A stretch of DNA of 41,703 nt from contig JAJPYR010000098.1 in the NCBI GenBank assembly GCA_021204825.1, positions 1-41,703 of the forward strand. The letters run 5' to 3'. This document shows, in pieces, positions 32,431 to 40,174 of this stretch. The stretch is from Clostridia bacterium (GTDB lineage Bacteria > Bacillota > Clostridia > Christensenellales > Borkfalkiaceae). The first letter of the stretch is position 1. Each line of letters begins with the position of its first letter. A program made the translations under genes and the position numbers. The notes below the pieces were generated by a model. The model did not search any database. It was not told the DNA's origin and saw only the letters and a list, made by a program, of their open reading frames with translations.

Positions 32431-33264
32431 ATGGACGCTAAAGAGAACCTTAAAGAGATATTTGAAGCCCACAATATTGAGGAAGACTTCATGGAGGAAG
32501 ACTCCCTTGAGATAATGCTTGGCATACTGCATGACACCACGTTCTTTGATGAGCTGGATGCAGGAGAGATGGAAGACCGCTTAAGCGCCTTCAAGAAGCA
32601 GCGCAACAACGAAATCCTGGCCCACAGCATGTTCTCATGCATGGTTATTGTGCCCTTCTACATGCTTGTCCGCGAGGAAAAGGGCGAGGACGTTGCCTAT
32701 ACCGGCAAGTCCAGCTATGACAAGTCCCTGCAGCTCTACACAAGGCCCGAGGCCTGCAGGGATGCAGCCCTGCTTGCAAGGTATGAGCTGGTTGAGACGG
32801 ACATCGTGGAGGCCGTGAACTACTGCACGGAGCACAAGGTGACAGGCATCATAGTGAACCCGGACACAGAGAACGTGAAGTTCATTGCCAAGAAGGTTGT
32901 GGACGTCATAGACGCCATGAATGACTACGAGATGGTTTTCGATGACATAATGAGCGAAGGACTCGAAGGCTCCCAGCTGGACGCCACCTGGTTTGAGCGC
33001 TTCTTAGGGCGCGAGGTTGAGTGCACCCTGACGGATGACAGAACCTTCCAGGGTGTTATCCATGCCGCAGAGGACGGGGAAGGACGCGAGGATGAAGCCG
33101 TCTGCACACCAGATGACGGCTCCGAGCCCGTACGGTTCCTTATGAGCGACATAGTCTCCATACGTGACATAACCAACGAAGAGCCCCTCACGGACGAGGA
33201 TTTTGAGGCCCTTGAGTCTCTGGATGAAGCATACCTTGACCAGGAAGACGAGGATGATGACTAA
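32431..33264 (+). CDS. SseB-like domain protein
   Basis: A 277-residue acidic cytoplasmic protein. The centre (about 70-160) resembles SseB-type domains: FYMLVREEKGEDVAYTG, then SLQLYTRPEACRDAAL and GIIVNPDTENVKFI. The C-terminal third may be a small beta domain (ECTLTDDRTFQGVIHA) and ends in a strongly acidic tail. Function is unknown; SseB itself was named for serine sensitivity. The start is ATG 32431 or GTG 32422, since the GGAAGGG site is 12 or 3 nt away and decides neither. Monocistronic with a good terminator. Confidence 0.6.
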   Translation: MDAKENLKEIFEAHNIEEDFMEEDSLEIMLGILHDTTFFDELDAGEMEDRLSAFKKQRNNEILAHSMFSCMVIVPFYMLVREEKGEDVAYTGKSSYDKSLQLYTRPEACRDAALLARYELVETDIVEAVNYCTEHKVTGIIVNPDTENVKFIAKKVVDVIDAMNDYEMVFDDIMSEGLEGSQLDATWFERFLGREVECTLTDDRTFQGVIHAAEDGEGREDEAVCTPDDGSEPVRFLMSDIVSIRDITNEEPLTDEDFEALESLDEAYLDQEDEDDD

Positions 33265-33292
33265 TCCGGCACAGCCACAGAACAGACACCGC

Positions 33293-33320
33293 GCTCCTTG
33301 CATATGCAGGGAGCTTTTTT
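33293..33320 (+). terminator. Terminator after the SseB-like gene
   Basis: 10-bp stem GCTCCTTGCA / TGCAGGGAGC (one G-T pair) followed by six T. Confidence 0.88.
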
Positions 33321-33425
33321 CTGCCTGAAGGCAAAGATGCCGGCAGTGTTAACATCTACTATAATGATAAAATGCTGTTTTGTATATAATAATAGAGGAT
33401 AAAGTCTGCACGGAGGGAAAGTATA

Positions 33426-33750
33426 ATGCCGGAGAGGGGTTAAGCTGCTGCCCAAGCAGCAGCAGATGATGGAGCAGGCCGGCCGGCAGATAAAGCTTGC
33501 AAGGCTCAGGTGCGGCCTGTCCGTGGAGCTTGTGGCCAGCAGGGCAAGGGTGAGCAAGGCTGCAGTGTACAACGTGGAGAAAGGGAGCCCTTCTGTGGCT
33601 ATCGGCATATACGTGACCGTGCTTCATGCCCTGAACGGCATGAATAAGGACATCCTGCTTATTGCCAAGGATGATGGGCTGGGCCGTGAGCTGCAGGATC
33701 TCAGCCTCCCTACTCCCAAGCGAGCTCCAAGGCAGAAGAAAGAAGAATAA
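33426..33750 (+). pseudogene. XRE-family regulator, probable +1 frameshift after codon 4
   Basis: The well-spaced start (GGAGGG, ATG 33426) reads only MPERG and stops. One base further on, the other frame runs VKLLPKQQQMMEQAGRQIKLAR and continues as a complete XRE helix-turn-helix protein (LSVELVASRARVSKAAVYNVEKGSPS) to 33750. Removing one G from the GGGG run at 33436-33439 would join the two. Alternatives are initiation at ATG 33466, which lacks a ribosome binding site, or at CTG 33445, which has GGAGAGG upstream. A HipB-like partner toxin is not seen nearby. Confidence 0.6.
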
Positions 33751-33848
33751 CCCTTGCGCAGGTGGCTGCAATGCATCCGTATGGCAGGTGTCTCCAAGGG
33801 CTCAGAACTGCGCATAACTATGCCGTTTTGCATATTCCGGACAATAAG

Positions 33849-33880
33849 GGGCTGTGTCTTGCATAAGACACAGCCCTTGC
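33849..33880. terminator. Bidirectional terminator between the XRE and alpha-galactosidase genes
   Basis: Perfect 12-bp stem GGGCTGTGTCTT / AAGACACAGCCC with a GCAT loop, followed by TTGCGTTTT on the plus strand and CTTATT on the minus strand. Confidence 0.7.
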
Positions 33881-33923
33881 GTTTTGGGTCATATGTGGTT
33901 GAAGAAGGAAAGGCGGAAGGCTG

Positions 33924-35501
33924 TCAGACCTCCTGCAGGATTCCCTTTTTGGTGTCATACGTGAGGCAGTGTTTCTGCCCGTACAGGGTGTATGAGATGC
34001 AGATATGGCGGCCGTCTGTGCAGCTGTATGACCTGTCCGTGGCTTTCCTTAGGGAAAGTGCCTTTGCAAAGAGAGCCTGCTGCTCCGCTGTGTATGCAGA
34101 GACGTCATCTGAGGTCATCAGGACGCTGCCGAAGAGAGCGTTTATTGTAATGAGGGCCTCTTTCTGCGCCTCGGAGAGGCTGTTGTTCTCGTTGCGCAGG
34201 ATGAAGACATCCGGATCGCAGCCGAAAAGACGCTTGTCCATAAAGGACCTGTAGATGGTGTTCTGCAGGGTAACCCTGGTGGAGATGCGCTCACGGTGCA
34301 TGTATTTCATGTACCAGACGTCATCGAACTTCAGAGAGACATCCGGGCCTATGCGGAGGTAGTCGAATAAGGTGCTGTTCATTATCATTGCCCCGCAGCC
34401 TAGGATAAGCTTGTCCGGCAGAGCCCTGCGGATGCGCTCATACGCCTGCTGTGTTGTCTGCGCCCTTGTCCGTGTGGTTATTTTTCTGGGGTTTACGGCA
34501 TACAGGAAGTCCAGCTTGAAGAAGTCAAACCCCATGTCTGCATAGTGGCGGAGGCAGTCCTCCATATACTGCATGGCTTCTTCGCTGTCAGAGTTGAGGC
34601 CGTAGAAGCCGCTCCAGTTGCCGCCCGCTTTCCAGTCAAAGAACCAGTCCGGATGCTCCCTGTAAACCCGGCTTTTGCTTTCCGCGGCAAGCGGCGCCAG
34701 CCATATGCCGGCCTTGAGGCCCTTGTCATGGATCTTCCGCACTATGCCCTCCAGGCCGTTGGGGAACTTCACGGGGTCCACGGACATCCAGTCTCCCACA
34801 GCGGTCTCATAGCCGTCATCTATCTGGAAGAGCTCAAACGGGTCTCCGATTCCGTCCAGCGCGCTTAAGATCTTATGCTCATCTATGTCCTCATACCAGT
34901 TGTACCAGGATGTGTATCCCAGAATGTCCGGAATGTCCTTCTCCGGATATGCGTTCATGAAGAAATCACGGTCCGTGGTGTAGTTGAAGAGACATATGGA
35001 GCCCCCGGCTTCCAGATGCAGGCCGGATATGTCACTCTCCAGGACAATCCTGTTTTCCGGGACATCATGGTTTATAATAAGGTATGCGCTGGCGGAGTTG
35101 AATGAGCCTATAAAGAAGTCCTTCGCCCAGCTTATGTCATATCCGTGCAGCACCTTCTTCCGGTACTGCTTGAATGCACTGTCCCCGTATCCGTCCAGGG
35201 AGAACATGTTCACAAGGAACTTCGGAAGCCTCATTATGTCATTAAGGCTCTCCCCGGCAGCATACTCCCTTGTGTCCGTCCAGGACTGGTACCCGTTTAC
35301 GAATATCCTCTCATCCTGCGCATACGCATGCGGGACGGCAATCGTTGCGGAAAGGAGTGTCACGGGCTCTCTTGCAAAGACGGCAATGGCGGTACGCATG
35401 CCGTCCTCATAGATGTCCAAAACCACACGGGTGTCTGTCTTTAAAGCTGTATAAGTGCCTTTTTCCGTGGCGTATGTGAGCTTGAAATCCATGCCGTTCA
35501 T
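33924..35501 (-). CDS. GH36-type alpha-galactosidase
   Basis: A 525-residue clan GH-D glycoside hydrolase releasing alpha-linked galactose from oligosaccharides such as melibiose or raffinose. The TIM-barrel motifs are WYNWYEDI, FQIDDGYE (about 225-232), KLDFLY with likely nucleophile D331, and RIGPDV with likely acid/base D387. No signal peptide is seen, so it acts on imported sugar. It is shorter than the 700-residue GH36 enzymes, matching the compact subgroup. Its start overlaps the stop of the upstream transporter gene (TAATG), so uptake and cleavage are coupled. Confidence 0.85.
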   Translation of the reverse strand: MNGMDFKLTYATEKGTYTALKTDTRVVLDIYEDGMRTAIAVFAREPVTLLSATIAVPHAYAQDERIFVNGYQSWTDTREYAAGESLNDIMRLPKFLVNMFSLDGYGDSAFKQYRKKVLHGYDISWAKDFFIGSFNSASAYLIINHDVPENRIVLESDISGLHLEAGGSICLFNYTTDRDFFMNAYPEKDIPDILGYTSWYNWYEDIDEHKILSALDGIGDPFELFQIDDGYETAVGDWMSVDPVKFPNGLEGIVRKIHDKGLKAGIWLAPLAAESKSRVYREHPDWFFDWKAGGNWSGFYGLNSDSEEAMQYMEDCLRHYADMGFDFFKLDFLYAVNPRKITTRTRAQTTQQAYERIRRALPDKLILGCGAMIMNSTLFDYLRIGPDVSLKFDDVWYMKYMHRERISTRVTLQNTIYRSFMDKRLFGCDPDVFILRNENNSLSEAQKEALITINALFGSVLMTSDDVSAYTAEQQALFAKALSLRKATDRSYSCTDGRHICISYTLYGQKHCLTYDTKKGILQEV

Positions 35502-37051
35502 TACTGCTCTGCACCTGTGGTGTCATTCGGACCGGACCTGTCTGTGCTGTCCGTGGATGAGTCTGCAGAGCCTGCTGCCTCAGCAACCACGGAGCCGTCT
35601 GCACCGGCACCGGCTGCTGCGAGCGCGGCCTCTTCTGCGGCATGCTCTTCCTCGAGCTTTTCCTGGCCCTCTTTAATAGCCTTGCGGGTCTTCTTCTCGT
35701 TGTAGAAGAACAGCACAATGGCACCGAGAACGCAGCACACAAGGGAGATGATAAGAGTGATTCTGTATCCCTGGCCTGTACTTACGGCCTCGCCTGTAAC
35801 CTCATCCGTATACTGGCCTATGGTTGCCACGGATGTGAAGACGAGCATAGCGATTGCCTGTCCAAGCTTCATGGCGAATGTTCTGGAAGCGAAGAACATG
35901 CCGTCATGGTTCTCATGATTCTTGTACTCATCCGCTTCGGCTATATCCGAGACAATTGCCTGCGGCACAACGCTGAGGATGGACATAGGTATGCCGGCCA
36001 TAATTGCGATTATGTACCCGTATACCTCGTTGGAAACTCCGGATTGTTTGCCTGCGAACGAGGCCACCAGGAATGTTGCCGCAAAGAGTATAAAGCCTGC
36101 GATTACCATAGGCTTCTTGCCAATTTTCTGAGTAATCGTATTTACAGGGAAATACAAAATAAACGATACTACTGTCATCAAAACGAAGAGTATCATGTAA
36201 TTATTCGTACCAAGCAGGTTCTCCACGTAGTACAGGAAACCTGTATTGAAGATAGTTATGCCGATCCAGTAGGCCAAATCAGAGATCATAAATGTCACGA
36301 AGGACTTGTTTCTGAAGGTCTTACCAAGGGATTTGAAGGCATTTTCTGTGGGTATGGGGGCGCTGTCCTTCGTGTACTCTGTCTCCTTGATAAGGAATGC
36401 GGGGAGCCACATCATGACAAGCGCAATGACTGCCAGAACGATGAGGGTTATACGTGCGGCGTATATGATGTCCATGCCCGTAAGGTCTGAAAGCCACTGC
36501 CATATCATCTTGCCCGCAAAGGCAATGCCCGTGCCCAGTATATAGGTTACGGAGATGGCTGTGGAGAGGTTCATTCTGTCCTTGGGATGCTTGCCAAGCA
36601 CAGGGATGAGTGCATTGTACGGCGTACAGTACATTGTCATGAAAAGGTAGAACAGAAGGAGGGTAACAACAAGCCAGATGGTGTTTGCTGTGGACACGTG
36701 GCCTACGGGGCACCAGAATACAAGCACCGTTACGATTGCGAACGGCAGGGCAGAGCCTCTCATGAAGGGTATTCTCTTGCCGAGCTTGCTCTTGCACTTG
36801 TCACTTGCGGAGGCTATAAGTGGGTCCGTAATGGCGTCAAAGATTCTGCCGCCGGCCGTTATGATGCCTATGAGCGTCAGGCCTATGGCAATTATGCCCT
36901 GCGTTATGAACAGGTGGCTCTGCATGACTTCATCCGTAGCATCCGGCAGATAGAAGTTTACCAGCAGGTTGGTTATGATGCCGGAAAGGAGAGCCCAGCC
37001 CAGCTGTCCCAGGGCAAAGACAATCATGTCCCTTGTGGTTAATCTCTTCAT
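35501..37051 (-). CDS. GPH-type sugar:cation symporter (MFS/MelB-like)
   Basis: A 516-residue membrane protein with about 12 transmembrane helices and the MelB/GPH signature features: GGRIFDAITDPLIASASD near residue 65-82 and the MTMYCTPYNALIP region. It probably imports galactosides with Na+ or H+. The C-terminal 50 residues form an Ala/Ser-rich hydrophilic tail. The ATG at 37051 has GGGGGA upstream and is preferred over the longer frame, which adds a non-membrane extension. It forms an operon with the alpha-galactosidase gene. Confidence 0.88.
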   Translation of the reverse strand: MKRLTTRDMIVFALGQLGWALLSGIITNLLVNFYLPDATDEVMQSHLFITQGIIAIGLTLIGIITAGGRIFDAITDPLIASASDKCKSKLGKRIPFMRGSALPFAIVTVLVFWCPVGHVSTANTIWLVVTLLLFYLFMTMYCTPYNALIPVLGKHPKDRMNLSTAISVTYILGTGIAFAGKMIWQWLSDLTGMDIIYAARITLIVLAVIALVMMWLPAFLIKETEYTKDSAPIPTENAFKSLGKTFRNKSFVTFMISDLAYWIGITIFNTGFLYYVENLLGTNNYMILFVLMTVVSFILYFPVNTITQKIGKKPMVIAGFILFAATFLVASFAGKQSGVSNEVYGYIIAIMAGIPMSILSVVPQAIVSDIAEADEYKNHENHDGMFFASRTFAMKLGQAIAMLVFTSVATIGQYTDEVTGEAVSTGQGYRITLIISLVCCVLGAIVLFFYNEKKTRKAIKEGQEKLEEEHAAEEAALAAAGAGADGSVVAEAAGSADSSTDSTDRSGPNDTTGAEQ

Positions 37052-37208
37052 ACATTTTCCCCCAGTGTATGCTTTAATTAAGATGTATTGCGGCCCTTTT
37101 TGCAGGGCTTTCCAACCCGCCCAAAGCTCCCCCACATAACACTTTAAGCGAAGCATTGTTACGTTTTCTCTCCGGGCGTCTGTACAGCTCCGGAGGTCCT
37201 GCCGCGCA

Positions 37209-37814
37209 TTATGCGTGAAGGCTGTACATTATGATGTCTATAAGGCACCTGACCTCCCCGGCCTTGTCCAGTGATGCGTCCTGGGCAATCAGGTTGCCCT
37301 GGCAGGTAAGCTTCTTGCAGAGGTTCTGGAGGGCATGGGTGGTGGAGTAGTAGAAGAGCCTCTCATCTCCCACATTCCGTATGGTGCCATCTTCAAGGCC
37401 TGCCCCGTATGCCGCATTGTACAGGTCCCAGAAGGCGTCTATGCCGCTCTCATATGCATGCATCTCATCCGCAGGCGCTTCCGGAAGCATGTTGTCCAGC
37501 TGGAACAGAAAGGCGTAATATGACGGGTCTTTTATGAAGATCTCCAGGTATGAATCATAGAACCTGTGCAGCCTCTCATACCCTGTGCCTTCCTCTGAGG
37601 GCACCTGGAACCTGCCGTACACTTCCTTGCCGAGATACAGCGCGCACTCCATGACCAGAGTCTGTTTTGTGGAAAACCTTCTGTACAAGGTTGCCTCGCC
37701 CACGCCAACACGTTTTGCTATGGCGGATATGGTAACTTTATCTATTGAAGATTCCAGAAACATTTTCGTTGCTTCGCTTATTATGAATCCGTTCTGCGCG
37801 TCTTTGAGTGTCAT
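37209..37814 (-). CDS. TetR/AcrR family regulator of the sugar unit
   Basis: A 201-residue TetR protein with an N-terminal HTH (TISAIAKRVGVGEATLYRRF). The ATG at 37814 is chosen over a TTG at 37823 because GGAGG is 10 nt away from the ATG but only 1 nt from the TTG. It lies upstream of the symporter and alpha-galactosidase genes in the same direction (157-bp gap) and may regulate them, though no copy of its operator is visible directly before the symporter. Two operators lie upstream of its own start, so self-repression is likely. Confidence 0.85.
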   Translation of the reverse strand: MTLKDAQNGFIISEATKMFLESSIDKVTISAIAKRVGVGEATLYRRFSTKQTLVMECALYLGKEVYGRFQVPSEEGTGYERLHRFYDSYLEIFIKDPSYYAFLFQLDNMLPEAPADEMHAYESGIDAFWDLYNAAYGAGLEDGTIRNVGDERLFYYSTTHALQNLCKKLTCQGNLIAQDASLDKAGEVRCLIDIIMYSLHA

Positions 37815-37842
37815 GTTTTTCAAGCCTCCGTTCCAAGCCGTT

Positions 37843-37879
37843 TGATAGTATGTCTATCAAAATGATAGTATAACTATCA
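37843..37879. promoter_or_regulatory. Two tandem TetR operators
   Basis: TGATAGTATGTCTATCA (37843-37859) and TGATAGTATAACTATCA (37863-37879), both TGATAG-N5-CTATCA, with centres 20 bp apart. A further half-site TGATA follows at 37883. They lie 29-65 bp upstream of the tetR start and cover a possible minus-strand -10 box (TATACT). Confidence 0.8.
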
Positions 37880-38032
37880 CAATGATATACCACACTCTGC
37901 CGGTTAAGCATTTCATTTCGTTTCATGCTCTGTGCAATTTGTACACAGTGCTTCTAAGGCAGACAGCAGCCGCAGGGCAGCGACAGAATAGCCACAGGCA
38001 CGTAATCTGTTCGTGCACAAGCATTGTTTTGT

Positions 38033-38061
38033 TTGCAAAATGCAGAGAGGGTTGGTATAAT
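38033..38061 (+). promoter_or_regulatory. Promoter of tyrS
   Basis: TTGCAA (38033-38038), 17-bp spacer, TATAAT (38056-38061). The leader of about 80 nt has a small TGCATC / GATGCA hairpin. The gap 37815-38147 holds the TetR operators and this promoter. Confidence 0.7.
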
Positions 38062-38147
38062 CTAGGCAAGGTAGGCGTGCATCCAGGGATGCATGCAGCC
38101 CGCAGAACCGGATGAGACATGGCCGGACATCCCAAGGACAGTTATTT

Positions 38148-39332
38148 ATGGAAATTTATGAGGAGCTTGTTGAGCGCGGGCTTATAGCGCAGGTAACGGA
38201 TGAGAAGGAGATCCGGGACCTCATCAACGGAGGCGGAGCGCGTTTCTATATAGGTTTTGACCCTACGGCAGACAGCCTGCACGTGGGGCACTTCATGGCA
38301 CTGTGCCTTATGAAGCGCCTTCAGATGGCGGGCAACAAGCCCGTGGTGCTTTTGGGCGGCGGCACAGGGTACATAGGAGACCCTTCAGGAAGGACGGACA
38401 TGAGGGCCATGCTTACGCCTGAGACCATACAGCACAACTGCGAGTGCTTCAAGGTGCAGATGGAGAGGTTCATAGAGTTCGGGGATGACAAGGCCATCAT
38501 AGTTAACAACGCGGACTGGCTTTTAGACCTCAAGTACATAGAGCTTCTCAGGGATGTGGGCGCATGCTTCACCGTCAACAACATGCTGCGTGCGGAGTGC
38601 TACAAGCAGCGCATGGAGAAGGGCTTGAGCTTCCTTGAGTTCAACTACATGATAATGCAGGCATATGACTTCTATCATCTCCACGAGGTATACGGCTGCA
38701 ACATGGAGTTCGGCGGGGATGACCAGTGGAGCAACATGCTGGCCGGCACGGAGCTCATCCGCAAAAAGACAGGGGATGACGCATACGCCATGACCATAAC
38801 CCTTCTTTTGAACAGCGAAGGCAAGAAGATGGGCAAGACGGCCAAGGGTGCCGTATGGCTGGACGAGAACAAGACCACCCCGTATGACTTCTACCAGTAC
38901 TGGCGCAACATAGATGACGCGGACGTCACCAAGTGCCTCAAGATGCTCACCTTCATACCCCTTGAAGAGATATATGAGATGGAGCAGTGGGACCCTTCGC
39001 GCATCAATGAGAAGAAGGAGATTCTTGCCTTTGAGCTCACAAAGCTCGTGCACGGCGAGGAGAAGGCAACCCTCGCTAAGGCGCAGGCCAAGGCAGCCTT
39101 CGGCGGCGAAGGGGAGCTTCCCTCCAAGGACATCTCTGTGGAGACCCCTGCAATAATCCCCGTGCTTGTTGCCGCAGGCATCTGCTCCTCCAACGGCGAG
39201 GCCCGCAGGCTTATCCAGCAGGGCGGAGTAACCCTCAATGACACCAAAGTCACGGACATATACGCAGAAGTGAAGTCCGGCGACATAATCCACAAGGGCA
39301 AAAAGGTGCATATAAAGGTCAACCTCGTATAA
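38148..39332 (+). CDS. tyrS: Tyrosyl-tRNA synthetase
   Basis: A 394-residue class I aminoacyl-tRNA synthetase charging tRNA-Tyr. It has the HIGH-type motif HVGH (45-48), the tyrosine pocket region, a KMSKS equivalent KMGKT and a C-terminal S4 RNA-binding domain (GEARRLIQQGGVTLND). ATG 38148 follows AAGGAC by 8 nt; the longer frame from 38112 adds residues outside the family. The leader is too short for a T-box. Confidence 0.95.
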   Translation: MEIYEELVERGLIAQVTDEKEIRDLINGGGARFYIGFDPTADSLHVGHFMALCLMKRLQMAGNKPVVLLGGGTGYIGDPSGRTDMRAMLTPETIQHNCECFKVQMERFIEFGDDKAIIVNNADWLLDLKYIELLRDVGACFTVNNMLRAECYKQRMEKGLSFLEFNYMIMQAYDFYHLHEVYGCNMEFGGDDQWSNMLAGTELIRKKTGDDAYAMTITLLLNSEGKKMGKTAKGAVWLDENKTTPYDFYQYWRNIDDADVTKCLKMLTFIPLEEIYEMEQWDPSRINEKKEILAFELTKLVHGEEKATLAKAQAKAAFGGEGELPSKDISVETPAIIPVLVAAGICSSNGEARRLIQQGGVTLNDTKVTDIYAEVKSGDIIHKGKKVHIKVNLV

Positions 39333-39396
39333 AGTATTATAATGCTGCGGCATGCATCCGGCCCGGATGGAAGGCCTCAAATTCCCAGACAACCCA

Positions 39397-39418
39397 GTGC
39401 TCTCTCCAAAGAGAGCAC
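39397..39418 (+). promoter_or_regulatory. Hairpin in the tyrS-yigZ spacer
   Basis: Perfect 9-bp stem GTGCTCTCT / AGAGAGCAC with a CCAA loop and no T-run. Confidence 0.5.
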
Positions 39419-39458
39419 ATCTTATATCCACAGCCGGAAGGCAAGGGAGAAAGGACAT

Positions 39459-40100
39459 ATGCCGGATAAGTACTTGTCCGTTAAAGGCATTTGCAGGACG
39501 GAGAAAGTGATAGAGAGGTCCAGGTTCATAACCACATCCACGCACGCTGAGGGTGAGAAGGAGGCCATGGACTTTATTTCCGGCATACGCTCCAGGTACA
39601 GGGACGCCACCCATAACTGCTATGCCTTTGTGGGCGATGATGCTGGGAACCTGCTGCGTTTTTCCGATGACGGAGAGCCCCAGGGCACTGCCGGCATGCC
39701 CATCCTGGACGTCATCCGCAACAACGGCTTGCGCCAGTGCGCAGTGGTTGTAACGAGGTATTTCGGGGGCATAAAGCTGGGAGCGGGAGGCCTTGTGCGC
39801 GCCTATTCTGGCTGCACTGCAGAGAACCTTCTGCAGGCCAAAAGGGTCCTGTATGAGCTCTGTGAAGAGAACAGGTACACCGTGGATTACTCACAGGTGA
39901 AGGCTGCATCCCTGCTCATATCCTCCAGTCCATGTGAGCTTCTGGACACCCTGTATGCAGACAGGGTTACCTTCATTCTGCGCCTCAAGGCAAAGGACTC
40001 CGGCCCCTTTGACGCCGCCCTCACAGACCGCCTTGCAGGCCGTCTGGAGATATCCCATGGAGACCCCTGCATGGGTGCATTCCCTGCGGAAGACAACTGA
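39459..40100 (+). CDS. YigZ/IMPACT family protein
   Basis: A 213-residue protein of the UPF0029/IMPACT (YigZ) family. The N-terminal half has the conserved HNCYAF, DDGEPQGTAG and GGIKLGAGGLVRAYS motifs; the C-terminal half is the DUF1949-type EF-G domain V-like fold. The molecular role is uncertain; eukaryotic IMPACT acts on translation control. Start ATG 39459 with GGGAGA and AAGGA upstream. It probably shares the tyrS transcript. Confidence 0.9.
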   Translation: MPDKYLSVKGICRTEKVIERSRFITTSTHAEGEKEAMDFISGIRSRYRDATHNCYAFVGDDAGNLLRFSDDGEPQGTAGMPILDVIRNNGLRQCAVVVTRYFGGIKLGAGGLVRAYSGCTAENLLQAKRVLYELCEENRYTVDYSQVKAASLLISSSPCELLDTLYADRVTFILRLKAKDSGPFDAALTDRLAGRLEISHGDPCMGAFPAEDN

Positions 40101-40174
40101 CAGACCAACAGACAAACCACTTCTCGCATGCCTTGCATGCGGCATATCTGTATCATTTTACAAGGAGGGCCGGG

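Noticed and set aside
38062..38147. T-box riboswitch upstream of tyrS
   Set aside because: The leader is only about 80 nt with one small hairpin and no terminator; a T-box needs a longer structured leader.
38523..39614. 363-residue minus-strand frame over tyrS
   Set aside because: It is antisense to a well-supported essential gene and has no recognisable domains; it is a shadow of codon bias.
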